Assembly: GCF_017104715.1 (NCBI RefSeq)
Contig: NZ_JAAGPI010000001.1
Location: 310,001-374,000, forward strand
Length of the DNA stretch: 64,000 nt
DNA from: Burkholderia sp. Ac-20365
GTDB lineage: Bacteria > Pseudomonadota > Gammaproteobacteria > Burkholderiales > Burkholderiaceae
Reading direction: 5' to 3'
Both the position numbers and the translations under genes were made by a program. The notes under the pieces were generated by a model. That model did not search any database and was not told the DNA's origin. It worked only from the letters and a program-made list of their open reading frames with translations. The first letter of the stretch is position 1, and every line of letters begins with the position of its first letter. Below are positions 16,357-24,525 of the stretch, one piece after another.

Positions 16357-17267
16357 GACGTCGTTACCTCCGCTAAATTGTGCTGCCGCGCAGTGACCGT
16401 TGCTGGGCGTGTGGCAGCTTTGAGGAGCCTGTCGGCCTGCTCTGCCTGCGCTTCGAGGGTAGACCAGTCCGGCACGTTCGCGTCCCATTCGATCAGCGTC
16501 GGTATTGGACCGGTTCTGCTCAACGCGTATTCGAAGAGATCCCATACGGCGCGAGCGACGTGACGGTCGTGCGTATCGATGAGCAGCGGGCGGCGCGTTT
16601 CGTCCTCCTCGTGCGCGTGGCCGGCGAGATGAATCTCCTGCACGGCTGCGAGCGGATAGGCATCGATATACGCGAGCGGATCCCACCGCTGATTGATCGA
16701 CGCAACATATACGTTGTTGACGTCGAGCAGCAGTCCGCATCCCGTTCGTCGCGCGACCTCGGCAATGAAGTCCGTCTCCCGATATGTGCTTTCCTCGAAT
16801 GCCAGGTAGGTCGACGGATTCTCGAGCAGGATCTGTCGTCCGAGCACGTCCTGTAGTTCGTCGATGTGATCGGCTACGCAAGCGAGGCTTCGCGCTGTGT
16901 AGGGAACGGGGAGCAGATCGTTGAGAAAACCGCAGTCGTGACTGGACCACGCAAGGTGCTCGGAAAACTGTGCGGGCTGATAGCGGGCAACGAGTGCTTT
17001 CAGCCGTTGCAGGTGATCGCAATCGAGAGGACGGTCCGCGCCAATCGACAAACCGACGCCATGAATGGATAACGGGTACGACTCGCGTATCGCCGAGAGG
17101 AATCGATGCGGCGGGCCGCCTGCACCCATGTAGTTTTCCGCGTGCACCTCGAAAAAGCCGATATCGGGCCGTGATTCAAGGACCGTCCGGTAATGTTCGG
17201 CCTTGAGCCCAACTCCGGCGCGCGACGGTAGTTGGTGTTGGGCATCGGGCGAGAGCGACTCTGACAT
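16353..17267 (-). CDS. bufB: Multinuclear non-heme iron oxidase (MNIO, DUF692/BufB)
   Basis: A 304-residue TIM-barrel enzyme of the DUF692/MNIO family, which converts cysteines of bufferin precursors into thiooxazole-type heterocycles (family knowledge). Metal-binding positions are visible in order: 'FFEVHAENYMGAGG', 'LSIHGVGLSIG', 'FSEHLAWS', 'ILLENPSTYL', 'GLLLDVNNVYVASIN', 'EIHLAGHAHE', 'LIDTHDRHV' and 'TLIEWDANVPDWSTL'. All look intact. It follows the precursor gene after 63 bp that contain a hairpin, and it is translationally coupled to the unknown gene downstream. Cytoplasmic. Confidence 0.93.
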   Translation of the reverse strand: MSESLSPDAQHQLPSRAGVGLKAEHYRTVLESRPDIGFFEVHAENYMGAGGPPHRFLSAIRESYPLSIHGVGLSIGADRPLDCDHLQRLKALVARYQPAQFSEHLAWSSHDCGFLNDLLPVPYTARSLACVADHIDELQDVLGRQILLENPSTYLAFEESTYRETDFIAEVARRTGCGLLLDVNNVYVASINQRWDPLAYIDAYPLAAVQEIHLAGHAHEEDETRRPLLIDTHDRHVARAVWDLFEYALSRTGPIPTLIEWDANVPDWSTLEAQAEQADRLLKAATRPATVTARQHNLAEVTTS

Positions 17268-17298
17268 AGCCTGGCGTTGTTTCGGATAAAACGGTGTA

Positions 17299-17319
17299 GC
17301 CGGGCTGGCGTCGCCCGGC
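17299..17319 (-). terminator. Hairpin between bufferin precursor and MNIO genes (attenuator)
   Basis: Arms GCCGGGC (17299-17305) and GCCCGGC (17313-17319) enclose a 7-base loop. Read on the minus strand, a short T run (TTTT) follows a few bases after the stem. A leaky terminator here would give more precursor than enzyme transcript, a common arrangement in RiPP operons. Confidence 0.5.
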
Positions 17320-17330
17320 GCATGTCGATA

Positions 17331-17663
17331 TCAGGCCTTGGGAGACAGGCTCCCCGGTCCGTTCGGCGTAGACATGGTCGTGCAGGTTCCCTTGGGCACC
17401 AGCTTGAATGCGTTGCCCTGATAGTCGGTCGTGCTGGTTCCGGCGCAAGTCGTGCCCGCGCCCGCATAGCAATCGTTTTGCCCCTTGAGCGCCGTGCCGA
17501 AACAGGGTTCGACCTTGCCCGACTTAACGAGCGTCGTGTGCTCTGCCTGAATCTTCTTCTGGGCGGCCGTGAATTCTTCTGCGCTCGCGGAGGCGGCCGT
17601 CAGCGTGGCGAGGGCGGTGGCAAATGCACCGACGATAAGAGTAGTGGTTTTGTAATCGCTCAT
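17331..17663 (-). CDS. bufA: Bufferin-type RiPP precursor (DUF2282)
   Basis: A 110-residue precursor. A signal peptide (hydrophobic [21 protein letters not shown], about residues 8-28) precedes a short helix and a cysteine core '[17 protein letters not shown]...TTCAG...FKLVPKGTC', four cysteines in the spacing typical of DUF2282, including the diagnostic 'GQNDC'. Family members are modified on cysteine by the MNIO before export and then bind copper in the periplasm (established for bufferins; inferred here). CTGGAGAAACC provides a ribosome site. First gene of the operon. Confidence 0.93.
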   Translation of the reverse strand: MSDYKTTTLIVGAFATALATLTAASASAEEFTAAQKKIQAEHTTLVKSGKVEPCFGTALKGQNDCYAGAGTTCAGTSTTDYQGNAFKLVPKGTCTTMSTPNGPGSLSPKA

Positions 17664-17978
17664 ACGGTTTCTCCAGCATTAAGAGGGAGCAGCGATCACA
17701 AACATCGCGAGCCACTGGATGCCGTTGCGTGCGATCTGGACACGGGTCGCGGCCAGCCCCATTCGACCGGCAAGTGATGACGTGTCGCTGCATGAACAGC
17801 ATACGGAGGGGCATCGCTGGAAGATTGCACGGAATTGATCCGTTTGGTACGGGATTGCGTGCAGAACCGGTTCGTCGCGAACGCGACGCCCGAGCCGGCT
17901 GAGCGGCGAATAGGCGAGCGGATTCGAACGCATTCAACGGATGCGCATGGAGCGTCGATTACGCGATTCAAGCAGCCG
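17664..17978 (-). promoter_or_regulatory. Gene-free region upstream of the bufferin operon
   Basis: This 315-base stretch lies between the DUF3455 gene and the bufferin precursor, both on the minus strand. Several short frames exist but have arginine/serine-rich shadow-like composition and no ribosome sites. It should hold the operon promoter. An ACGGA-N5-TCCGT inverted repeat occurs near 17830-17844, which I consider weak. No CueR-type or ECF-type promoter could be assigned with confidence, and no regulator gene is adjacent. Confidence 0.4.
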
Positions 17979-18539
17979 CTATTTCAGGAATAGGTACCGT
18001 GCGAAGTACGGTGAACTGCCAACCTGATGTTCTTGCGAACAGGTGTCGGACGGTGGCGTGCCGCCCACTGTATCGAGTCGCTGGACAAATCTCACGACCG
18101 ACAAACTGCCTTCGGCCGTGCTATGGGTCTCGAGCAGCAGTTGTGGGATGCTGTTCGGACTCCTGGCGGGTGCTTGAGCAATCATGCGGCCGACAATCCT
18201 GCTGCCATCGGTAGCCTGCCAGGACGGTCCCGCATCGTGCTGGATGATCGCTTGACCGGCGCTATCGTAGAGCGTTGCTTTCGGCCTTTGGAAGACCCAG
18301 CCGAGACGATGTGCACTATCGAATTCGCACGCGTAGACCTGCACGCCTGTTGCGGTTGTGACTACGAATGGCTCAGTACCAGGAGGCACCAGCGAGGGTG
18401 GAGTTGCATCGGCCGCGTTTGCTGCGAATGGTGACGTCAAAGCGACGCAGCCGGCCACGGCTCGGACGACACTCTGCCGTTGCAACCCGGCGCAGAACCG
18501 GCGAACGGCGTTGAAAGCGTGATAGGCGCGGGGGAGCAT
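17979..18539 (-). CDS. DUF3455-family secreted protein
   Basis: A 186-residue protein with an N-terminal signal (SVVRAVAGCVALTSPFAANA, cleavage near residue 42). The mature part reads 'PPSLVPPGTEPFVVTTATGVQVYACEFD...LGWVFQRPKATLYDSAGQAIIQHDAGPSWQATDGSRIVG', then 'LLLETHSTAEGSLSVVRFVQRLDTVGGTPPSDTC'. This is the DUF3455 pattern ('GvQvYaC', 'HyaGPtWq..DGS.v', 'iqRl.T.GG..P...C'). Function is unknown for the family. It lies upstream of the bufferin operon on the same strand but 315 bp away, so common regulation is possible but not shown. Confidence 0.85.
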   Translation of the reverse strand: MLPRAYHAFNAVRRFCAGLQRQSVVRAVAGCVALTSPFAANAADATPPSLVPPGTEPFVVTTATGVQVYACEFDSAHRLGWVFQRPKATLYDSAGQAIIQHDAGPSWQATDGSRIVGRMIAQAPARSPNSIPQLLLETHSTAEGSLSVVRFVQRLDTVGGTPPSDTCSQEHQVGSSPYFARYLFLK

Positions 18540-18699
18540 ATTGGATCCAGTTCAGATTTGTCGGCGACGTCTTCTCGGTCGCCTTACCAGAACATCTGGC
18601 TCTTCCGACTTATTCCATCACGACCATCGTCGAGCGGCGCATTCGACCGGCGAATTTCAAACCCAGTCGTGCAAATCATCAATTAAGTAGATAAATTCG

Positions 18700-18729
18700 T
18701 TGGATGAATTTGCGGGAAAACCCTATATT
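18700..18729 (+). promoter_or_regulatory. Candidate sigma-70 promoter for the ClC gene
   Basis: TTGGAT (18700-18705) and TATATT (18724-18729) are separated by 18 bases in a locally AT-rich stretch. The start codon at 18763 lies about 27 bases after the expected transcription start. The -35 overlaps a small inverted repeat, AAATTC (18693-18698)/GAATTT (18706-18711), which could be an operator. Confidence 0.4.
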
Positions 18730-18762
18730 AGGTGCTCCCCCGTCCCATCGAGCTACGCCGTC

Positions 18763-20130
18763 ATGCCGTCCCCCATCACATTCGAGCGCAAATCGCTGAT
18801 CCGCCTTGCCGTCGTCACCGTGCTGACGGGCGTCGGCGCGGGGCTCGGCGGCATGCTCCTCGCGTTGCTGCTGCATGCCGTCCAGCACATCGCGTACGGC
18901 TACAGCCTCGATGCGATCGTCGGCGGACAAAGCTTTTTGCAAGGCGTCGACGGCGCGTCGCCCGAACGGCGCGTGCTAGTGATGACAGTCTGCGGGCTGG
19001 TCGCAGGGTTCGGCTGGTGGGCCGTGCGCCGTTTCGGCCGACCGCTCGTCAGCATCAAGCAGGCGGTGAAATCCCCTGACACGCCAATGCCGATGCTGAG
19101 CACGCTCGCCCATGCGCTGCTGCAGATCGTCACAGTCGCGCTCGGCTCGCCGTTGGGCCGTGAGGTCGCGCCGCGCGAAGTCGGCTCGCTGGTGGCGGGA
19201 TGGCTTGCGCGTGTCGCGGGTCTGTCGGCGAACGAAACGCGCGTGATGATTGCCTGCGGCGCGGGTGCGGGCCTCGCCGCCGTGTACAACGTGCCGCTCG
19301 GCGGCGCGGTGTTCGTGCTCGAAGTGCTGCTCGTCACATTCGATGCAACCACCGTCGCGATCGCGCTCGTCACGTCGGTGATTGCCGCTGTGGTCGCGTG
19401 GATCGGACTCGGCGACGAGTCGCAATACGCGATTCCGGCGTTTGCACTGAGCGGCAGTCTCGTCGCGTGGTCGGCGGCGGCTGGCCCTGTGTTCGGCATC
19501 GCGGCCTACGCGTTCTCGCGCTTCACGGACCGCGCGCGCAATGCGGCGCCGGTCGCAGGCTGGCTGATGATCGTGCTCAATGTGCTCAACTTCGCGGCGA
19601 TCGGCGTGCTCGCCGTGCATTTTCCGCAACTGCTCGGCAACGGCAAGGGCACCGCGCAACTGGGCTTCGATGGTCAGTTGAGCATCGGACTCGCGGCTGC
19701 GTTGCTGGTGTTGAAGGTGGTCATCAGCGCGAGCAGTCTGCGCGTCGGCGCGCATGGCGGTCTGCTGACTCCGGGGCTGACGGTGGGCGCGTTGCTCGCT
19801 GTCGTGCTCGGTGGCGCGTGGAATCTGGTCGGCGCGAGCGTGCCGACAGGCGCGTTTGCGCTCGTCGGCGCCACGGCATTTCTCGCTTCGTCGATGAACA
19901 TGCCGATCACGGCAATTGTGCTGGTCGCCGAGTTCACGCACCTCGGGCACGACATGCTGTTCCCGGTGGTGTTCGCTGTTGCCGGCTCAGTCGGAGCGAG
20001 CCGTGTGTGCGCGATGCTGGCAAGCCGCGCTGCGGCTCATGGGGCGGCGAATGGACCGGCAGCCGTCACGGTCAATGCAGCGCAAGAACGTCCCGCTGCG
20101 ATCAAGCTTCTGCCCGTCACACACAAGTGA
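18763..20130 (+). CDS. clcB: ClcB-like chloride channel/antiporter
   Basis: A 455-residue ClC-family membrane protein with many helices. The anion-binding segments are visible: 'GSPLGREVAPREVGSL' (the G(K/R)EGP region, with the gating glutamate retained), 'GAGAGLAAVYNVPLGGAVFVLEVLL' and 'LRVGAHGGLLTPGLTVGAL' (the GxFxP-like region). It has no C-terminal CBS domains, as in ClcB. ATG 18763 is preferred because a candidate promoter sits at 18700-18729, inside the longer frame that starts at 18700. It exchanges chloride and protons across the inner membrane; the physiological role here is unknown. Confidence 0.88.
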   Translation: MPSPITFERKSLIRLAVVTVLTGVGAGLGGMLLALLLHAVQHIAYGYSLDAIVGGQSFLQGVDGASPERRVLVMTVCGLVAGFGWWAVRRFGRPLVSIKQAVKSPDTPMPMLSTLAHALLQIVTVALGSPLGREVAPREVGSLVAGWLARVAGLSANETRVMIACGAGAGLAAVYNVPLGGAVFVLEVLLVTFDATTVAIALVTSVIAAVVAWIGLGDESQYAIPAFALSGSLVAWSAAAGPVFGIAAYAFSRFTDRARNAAPVAGWLMIVLNVLNFAAIGVLAVHFPQLLGNGKGTAQLGFDGQLSIGLAAALLVLKVVISASSLRVGAHGGLLTPGLTVGALLAVVLGGAWNLVGASVPTGAFALVGATAFLASSMNMPITAIVLVAEFTHLGHDMLFPVVFAVAGSVGASRVCAMLASRAAAHGAANGPAAVTVNAAQERPAAIKLLPVTHK

Positions 20131-20138
20131 AGACTGAA

Positions 20139-20171
20139 CGGCGCATCGCATCCCATGCGAGCGACGCGCCG
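20139..20171. terminator. Hairpin between convergent ClC and chemoreceptor genes
   Basis: An inner stem TCGCAT (20146-20151)/ATGCGA (20155-20160) and outer arms CGGCGC (20139-20144)/GCGCCG (20166-20171) lie in the 45 bp between two convergent stops. There is no clear T tract, so it is a moderate terminator candidate for either strand. Confidence 0.45.
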
Positions 20172-20175
20172 TAGT

Positions 20176-21912
20176 TCAGAACGTCTCCCAATCGGCTTCG
20201 GCGGCGCGGCTTGCGGTCGCTTCGACCTTCGATGACTGAGCGACGCCCGGCCTTGCAGCCACCGCGCGTGCAGCTTTAGCCGGCGCAACGGCAGCGGCTC
20301 GCATAACGGGCTTCGGCACAGCGGCACCCATGGCCGTCATCGCGCCTGCCTGTTGCCCGCCCGGCAGCCTGAACGTCGATACCACTTCACGCAACGTCGT
20401 AGCCTGCGACGCCATCGACTGCGCCGCAGCCGAAGCCTCCTCGACGAGCGCCGCGTTCTGCTGCGTCACCTCATCCATCTGCGAGATCGCGACATTGACC
20501 TGCTCGATGCCGCGCGACTGTTCGCCGGACGCGGCGCTGATCTCGCCCATCAGATCCGACACCTGACGCACCGACTGCACGATCTCGCTCATCGTGCGGC
20601 CCGCTTCGTCGACGAGCGCAGTGCCGCTATTCACGCGGGTCACCGATTCGTCGATCAGATCCTTGATCTCCTTTGCCGCCGACGCGCTGCGCTGCGCGAG
20701 CGTGCGCACTTCGCCCGCGACGACCGCGAAGCCGCGTCCCTGTTCGCCTGCGCGCGCTGCTTCGACGGCCGCGTTCAACGCGAGAATGTTGGTCTGGAAC
20801 GCGATCCCTTCGATCACGGAGATGATCTGCGCAACCTGTTGCGAACTGTTCGAGATCCCGCGCATCGTATCGACTACGCGATTCACGACTTCGCCGCCGC
20901 GCGCCGCCGTTTCCGACGCACGCGTGGCGAGCGCATTGCCCTGGCTTGCGTTCTCCGCGTTCTGCCTGACGGTGGAGGTCAGCTCTTCCATGCTCGCTGC
21001 CGTTTCTTCGAGCGACGCGGCCTGTTCTTCCGTGCGCTGGCTCAGATCGGTGTTGCCGGCCGCGATCTGCGACGAACCTGTCGCGATGCTTTCGCTGCTC
21101 GAACGCACGCGGCTCACGGCATCGAGCAGACCTTCGTTCATGTGGCGCAACGCGCCGAGCAACTGGCTCAGTTCGTCCTTGCCGTCCACACGAATCGCAG
21201 CGGTCAGATCGCCGCGCGCGACCGTTTCGGCCACGTCGACGCAACGACGCAGCGGCGCGACGATCGAGCGCGTAATGACGACGGCGATGAACGCGCCCGC
21301 GACCAACGCGAGCGCCGACAGCACGATGGTCCAGATGCGCGCGCTCTGAAACGCGGCGGCGGCTCTCGCCACTTCATCGACGGAACCCTGATGATTCAGC
21401 TTGATGTCGCTGTCGATCAGATCGAGTGTCGCGGTGAAGCGCGTCGACGCTTCGCCTGCTGCAAGCTGGCGCGCTTCCGCTGCGCTGGATTCGCCCGCGT
21501 CGATCAGCTTTTCGATCTTCGCGTCGACGTCGAGATAACTGGCCCACGACGATTTGATGTTGTCGAAAATCTGCTGTTCTTCCGGCGACGAAACCAGCTT
21601 CGTATAGGCGTTCATCGATGCCGCGAATGCATTCATCGCGTCCGCGTGCTGACTGCGCACGGCACGCAACTGATTCGGGTCCGCGCTCAGCAGTTCGCGC
21701 AGCGAAAAGCGGCGTACATCATCCGCATCGCTGCGCATCTTGCCGAGCGTCTCGACGCTGGGCAGCCAGTCATTGCCGATCCGGTAAGTGCCGTCATAGA
21801 TGTGTGACGACTCCAGCAGGGAGATGCCGCTGACCGCACAAAGCAGCACCAGAACGATTGCAAAGCCCGCGCCGAGACGCGGACCGATCTTGAGAGTGTT
21901 GAGAAAAGCCAT
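20176..21912 (-). CDS. Methyl-accepting chemotaxis protein
   Basis: A 578-residue Tar-like chemoreceptor. Helix 1 (about 11-31), a four-helix-bundle periplasmic domain (about 32-190), helix 2 (about 191-213), a HAMP domain ([29 protein letters not shown]) and a long signalling coiled coil follow in order. The hairpin tip '[38 protein letters not shown]' is intact. Methylation-site regions are recognisable ([23 protein letters not shown]). The chain ends ADWETF, close to the NWE(T/S)F pentapeptide that tethers CheR/CheB. The ligand cannot be predicted. Confidence 0.95.
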   Translation of the reverse strand: MAFLNTLKIGPRLGAGFAIVLVLLCAVSGISLLESSHIYDGTYRIGNDWLPSVETLGKMRSDADDVRRFSLRELLSADPNQLRAVRSQHADAMNAFAASMNAYTKLVSSPEEQQIFDNIKSSWASYLDVDAKIEKLIDAGESSAAEARQLAAGEASTRFTATLDLIDSDIKLNHQGSVDEVARAAAAFQSARIWTIVLSALALVAGAFIAVVITRSIVAPLRRCVDVAETVARGDLTAAIRVDGKDELSQLLGALRHMNEGLLDAVSRVRSSSESIATGSSQIAAGNTDLSQRTEEQAASLEETAASMEELTSTVRQNAENASQGNALATRASETAARGGEVVNRVVDTMRGISNSSQQVAQIISVIEGIAFQTNILALNAAVEAARAGEQGRGFAVVAGEVRTLAQRSASAAKEIKDLIDESVTRVNSGTALVDEAGRTMSEIVQSVRQVSDLMGEISAASGEQSRGIEQVNVAISQMDEVTQQNAALVEEASAAAQSMASQATTLREVVSTFRLPGGQQAGAMTAMGAAVPKPVMRAAAVAPAKAARAVAARPGVAQSSKVEATASRAAEADWETF

Positions 21913-22082
21913 TGACCGTCGTTTTTGCAGGTTGAACGAAATACGCCTGTCTTATCGACCGACGGATATCGCTTCTGCAATTAAGTTTCAAATATGACGA
22001 AGAGCCAACAGCGATGCTACTAGGGCATTACGGCGCGGCGTCGCGCGAAAGCTTGCGGTGTTGAGGTCGAAGCCGAATGACT

Positions 22083-23015
22083 TCAGGCGTCGATGGCTTC
22101 TGCGCCATTCGCGAACATCGACATGCTGCGCAAGATCCATTCGAGCAGTTCATTCGCCGCAGCGGCGAGCGGCCGTCCCGACTTCACGAGCAAACGCGCC
22201 TTTGCGCCCTGAAACAGCGGGTGATCGATCGGCACGATGGCGAGTTCCTGCGACTCCAGTTCGCGATAGGCCGCGAACTCGCCGATCAGTGTGACGCCGT
22301 CGCCATGCGCGACGAAGCGCTTGAGGGCCGTCAGAGAATTGCTGGTCAATGTGGCGCGGATTTTGATGTTCTCGGCGAATTCCAGCATCTTCGCCGCGTG
22401 GCCGATGCCGAACGTGGCCGGCATCAGCGCGAGCGGCCATTCGAGCAGATCCTTCACGCCAGCGGGCGTGCCGCGCAGCGACAGCGGATGATCGCGCCGC
22501 ACCAGCAGGACGACGGGCTGCGCGGAACTCGCGCGATATTCGACGCGCGGATGCGGCGGCGGATTGTACGCAAGCCCGATATGCGCGCGGCTTTCGGCGA
22601 CCTGATTGAGCAGATCGTCGACGGCGAGGCTTTCGATCACGACGTCCAGCTTCGGATACTTCGCGCAGAACGGCGCGATCACCTCTTCGATCAGCGGATC
22701 GACATAACCCTCGCTGACGGCCAGTTGCACTTCGCCTTGCTGAAGCCCTTTGAGCAGATGCAGTTGATCTTCGAGCTTTTCCTGCTGCGAGCGATAGCCG
22801 CGCCAGAACTCCAGCAGATGCGCGGCCGCTTCGGTCGGCTTGACGCCGCGCGCTTCACGCTCGAACAGCGTCGCATCGAGTTCCTCTTCGAGCAGCCTGA
22901 TCTGGCGCGTGATGACGGAAGGCGATGTGTTGAGGCTGTCCGCCGCGCCGCGGATGGTCCCGTGCGACAGCACTTCATGAAAGTAGCGCAGCCGCTGCTG
23001 GTTGATTTCGCGCAT
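22083..23015 (-). CDS. LysR-type transcriptional regulator
   Basis: A 310-residue regulator. The N-terminal helix-turn-helix (about 1-60: '[46 protein letters not shown]') and the C-terminal effector-binding domain (about 88-295) are both complete. I start it at the ATG giving MREINQQRL because that aligns with the family; a longer in-frame start at 23054 is unlikely. It is divergent from an ACS-type permease and an M81 peptidase gene. A palindromic T-N11-A site at 23038-23056 in the shared region fits autoregulation and control of that unit. Confidence 0.92.
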   Translation of the reverse strand: MREINQQRLRYFHEVLSHGTIRGAADSLNTSPSVITRQIRLLEEELDATLFEREARGVKPTEAAAHLLEFWRGYRSQQEKLEDQLHLLKGLQQGEVQLAVSEGYVDPLIEEVIAPFCAKYPKLDVVIESLAVDDLLNQVAESRAHIGLAYNPPPHPRVEYRASSAQPVVLLVRRDHPLSLRGTPAGVKDLLEWPLALMPATFGIGHAAKMLEFAENIKIRATLTSNSLTALKRFVAHGDGVTLIGEFAAYRELESQELAIVPIDHPLFQGAKARLLVKSGRPLAAAANELLEWILRSMSMFANGAEAIDA

Positions 23016-23037
23016 GTCGGGCTTCTCCGGGTGCGTG

Positions 23038-23056
23038 CGTTGCCTTGTGGGCAACG
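23038..23056. promoter_or_regulatory. LysR-type box in the divergent promoter
   Basis: CGTTGCC (23038-23044) and GGCAACG (23050-23056) form 7-bp perfect arms around TTGTG. T23041 and A23053 give the T-N11-A core of LysR binding boxes. It lies 22 bp upstream of the regulator start and 96 bp upstream of the permease start, as usual for a recognition binding site. Confidence 0.6.
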
Positions 23057-23152
23057 AAGTGTGAACTTAGTTGCTCTTGCTCGCGTATTTTTACCCCGAC
23101 AACATGGCGGAACGCAAGCACGGGACACAAACCCGACACACCGGAGACGAAC

Positions 23153-24481
23153 ATGACAGCGATACAGACCCTGAGGGAGAGCGACGCGGTTCGAGCCCTC
23201 TACAACCGGCTCAACTGGCGGTTGCTGCCGTTTCTGCTCGCCTGTTACATGTTTGCGTATCTGGATCGCGTGAATGTCGGCTTTGCGAAGCTGCAGATGC
23301 AGAGCGATCTCGGTTTCTCGGATGCCGCATATGGCGTGGGCGCGGGGATCTTCTTTCTTGGCTATGTGCTGTTCGAATTGCCGAGCAATCTGCTGCTGCC
23401 GAAAATCGGCGCGCGCAAGACCTTCAGCCGCATCCTCGTACTGTGGGGCCTGACGTCGGCGAGCATGCTGTTCGTGCACAACGTGCCGATGTTCTACGGC
23501 ATGCGTTTCCTGCTCGGTATTTTCGAAGCGGGCTTCGCACCGGGCATGATCTATTACCTGTCGTGCTGGTACGGACCGACGCGCATGGCGCGGGCGATTG
23601 CGATCGTGTTTCTTGCAGGACCGCTGGGCGGGATCGTTGGCGGGCCGTTGTCGGCGTGGCTGATTTCGGCGCTCTCGGGTGTGCATGGACTGGCCGGCTG
23701 GCAATGGATGTTTCTCGTCGAAGGCCTGCCGTGCATTGCGCTCGGCGTGCTCACGCTGTTCGTGCTGTCGAACCGTCCCGCCGACGCCCGCTGGCTGAAT
23801 GCCGACGAAAAGCAGCTGCTCGAAAGCGAAACGGGCGCGGCGCAGGCGCACAACCATTCGTTCAAGGCGGTTGCACGCGACCCGCGTGTCTACGTGCTGG
23901 CGCTCGCGTACTTCTCGATCATCTTCCCGATCTACGCGATCAGCTTCTGGCTGCCGACATTCATCAAGGAGCAGGGCGTCACCGACACGCTGCGTCTGGG
24001 CTGGTATGCGGCGATTCCGTACGTCGCGGCGGGCATCGGCATGTATGTCGCGGGGCGAAGGTCGGACCGCACGGGCGAGCGGCGTCTTCACTGCGCGATT
24101 CCCGCGCTGACGGGCGCGCTGTTGCTGGTCGCGTCGATTTTCACGCAAGGGCATCTGTTCGCGACGCTTGCTTTGCTGACCGCCGCGACCGCCATGATGT
24201 GGATGGCCTACACCGTGTTCTGGGCAATGCCCGCCGAGTACATCAAGGGACCGGCAGCTGCGGGCGGCATTGCGCTGATCAACACGATTGGGCTGTCGGG
24301 TGGCTTCTGGGGACCGGCTGCCATCGGCTGGGCGCGCACGGCGACGGGCAATTCGAGTCTCGCGCTGCTCGTGATGGCCTGCATGCCCGTGATTGCAGGC
24401 GTGCTGATTCTCGCCAGCAGCCGGGCTCGCAAGCCTGCACATGAAGCGGCGGAACTGACGTTCAGCCCTGAATCGAACTGA
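23153..24481 (+). CDS. ACS-type major facilitator permease
   Basis: A 442-residue twelve-helix permease of the anion:cation symporter branch (phthalate, tartrate, glucarate and 4-hydroxyphenylacetate permeases). Diagnostic blocks are 'NRLNWRLLPFLLACYMFAYLDRVNVGFAKLQMQSDLGFSDAAYGVGAGIFFLGYVLFELPSNLLLPKIGARKTFSRILVLWG' and 'RFLLGIFEAGFAPGMIYYLSCWYG'. ATG 23153 follows a GGAGACGA ribosome site. It is 44 bp upstream of the M81 peptidase-like gene and presumably imports its substrate or product. It is divergent from a LysR regulator. Confidence 0.92.
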   Translation: MTAIQTLRESDAVRALYNRLNWRLLPFLLACYMFAYLDRVNVGFAKLQMQSDLGFSDAAYGVGAGIFFLGYVLFELPSNLLLPKIGARKTFSRILVLWGLTSASMLFVHNVPMFYGMRFLLGIFEAGFAPGMIYYLSCWYGPTRMARAIAIVFLAGPLGGIVGGPLSAWLISALSGVHGLAGWQWMFLVEGLPCIALGVLTLFVLSNRPADARWLNADEKQLLESETGAAQAHNHSFKAVARDPRVYVLALAYFSIIFPIYAISFWLPTFIKEQGVTDTLRLGWYAAIPYVAAGIGMYVAGRRSDRTGERRLHCAIPALTGALLLVASIFTQGHLFATLALLTAATAMMWMAYTVFWAMPAEYIKGPAAAGGIALINTIGLSGGFWGPAAIGWARTATGNSSLALLVMACMPVIAGVLILASSRARKPAHEAAELTFSPESN

Positions 24482-24525
24482 GTTCATCCCGCTTAAGCAC
24501 TGACAGCACGAGGACGAAACGCATC

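Noticed and set aside
15379-17022. 547-residue frame that would fuse extra sequence to the unknown bufferin-operon gene
   Set aside because: The upstream half lies within the MNIO gene in another frame; an ATGA overlap at 16356 gives the natural start.
17524-17971. Short minus-strand frames upstream of the bufferin precursor (possible small gene)
   Set aside because: Arg/Ser-rich, no ribosome sites, one overlaps the precursor out of frame; treated as leader DNA.
22691-24487. 598-residue minus-strand frame spanning the LysR-permease region
   Set aside because: It runs through the permease antisense and joins the LysR N-terminus out of frame; no coherent protein.
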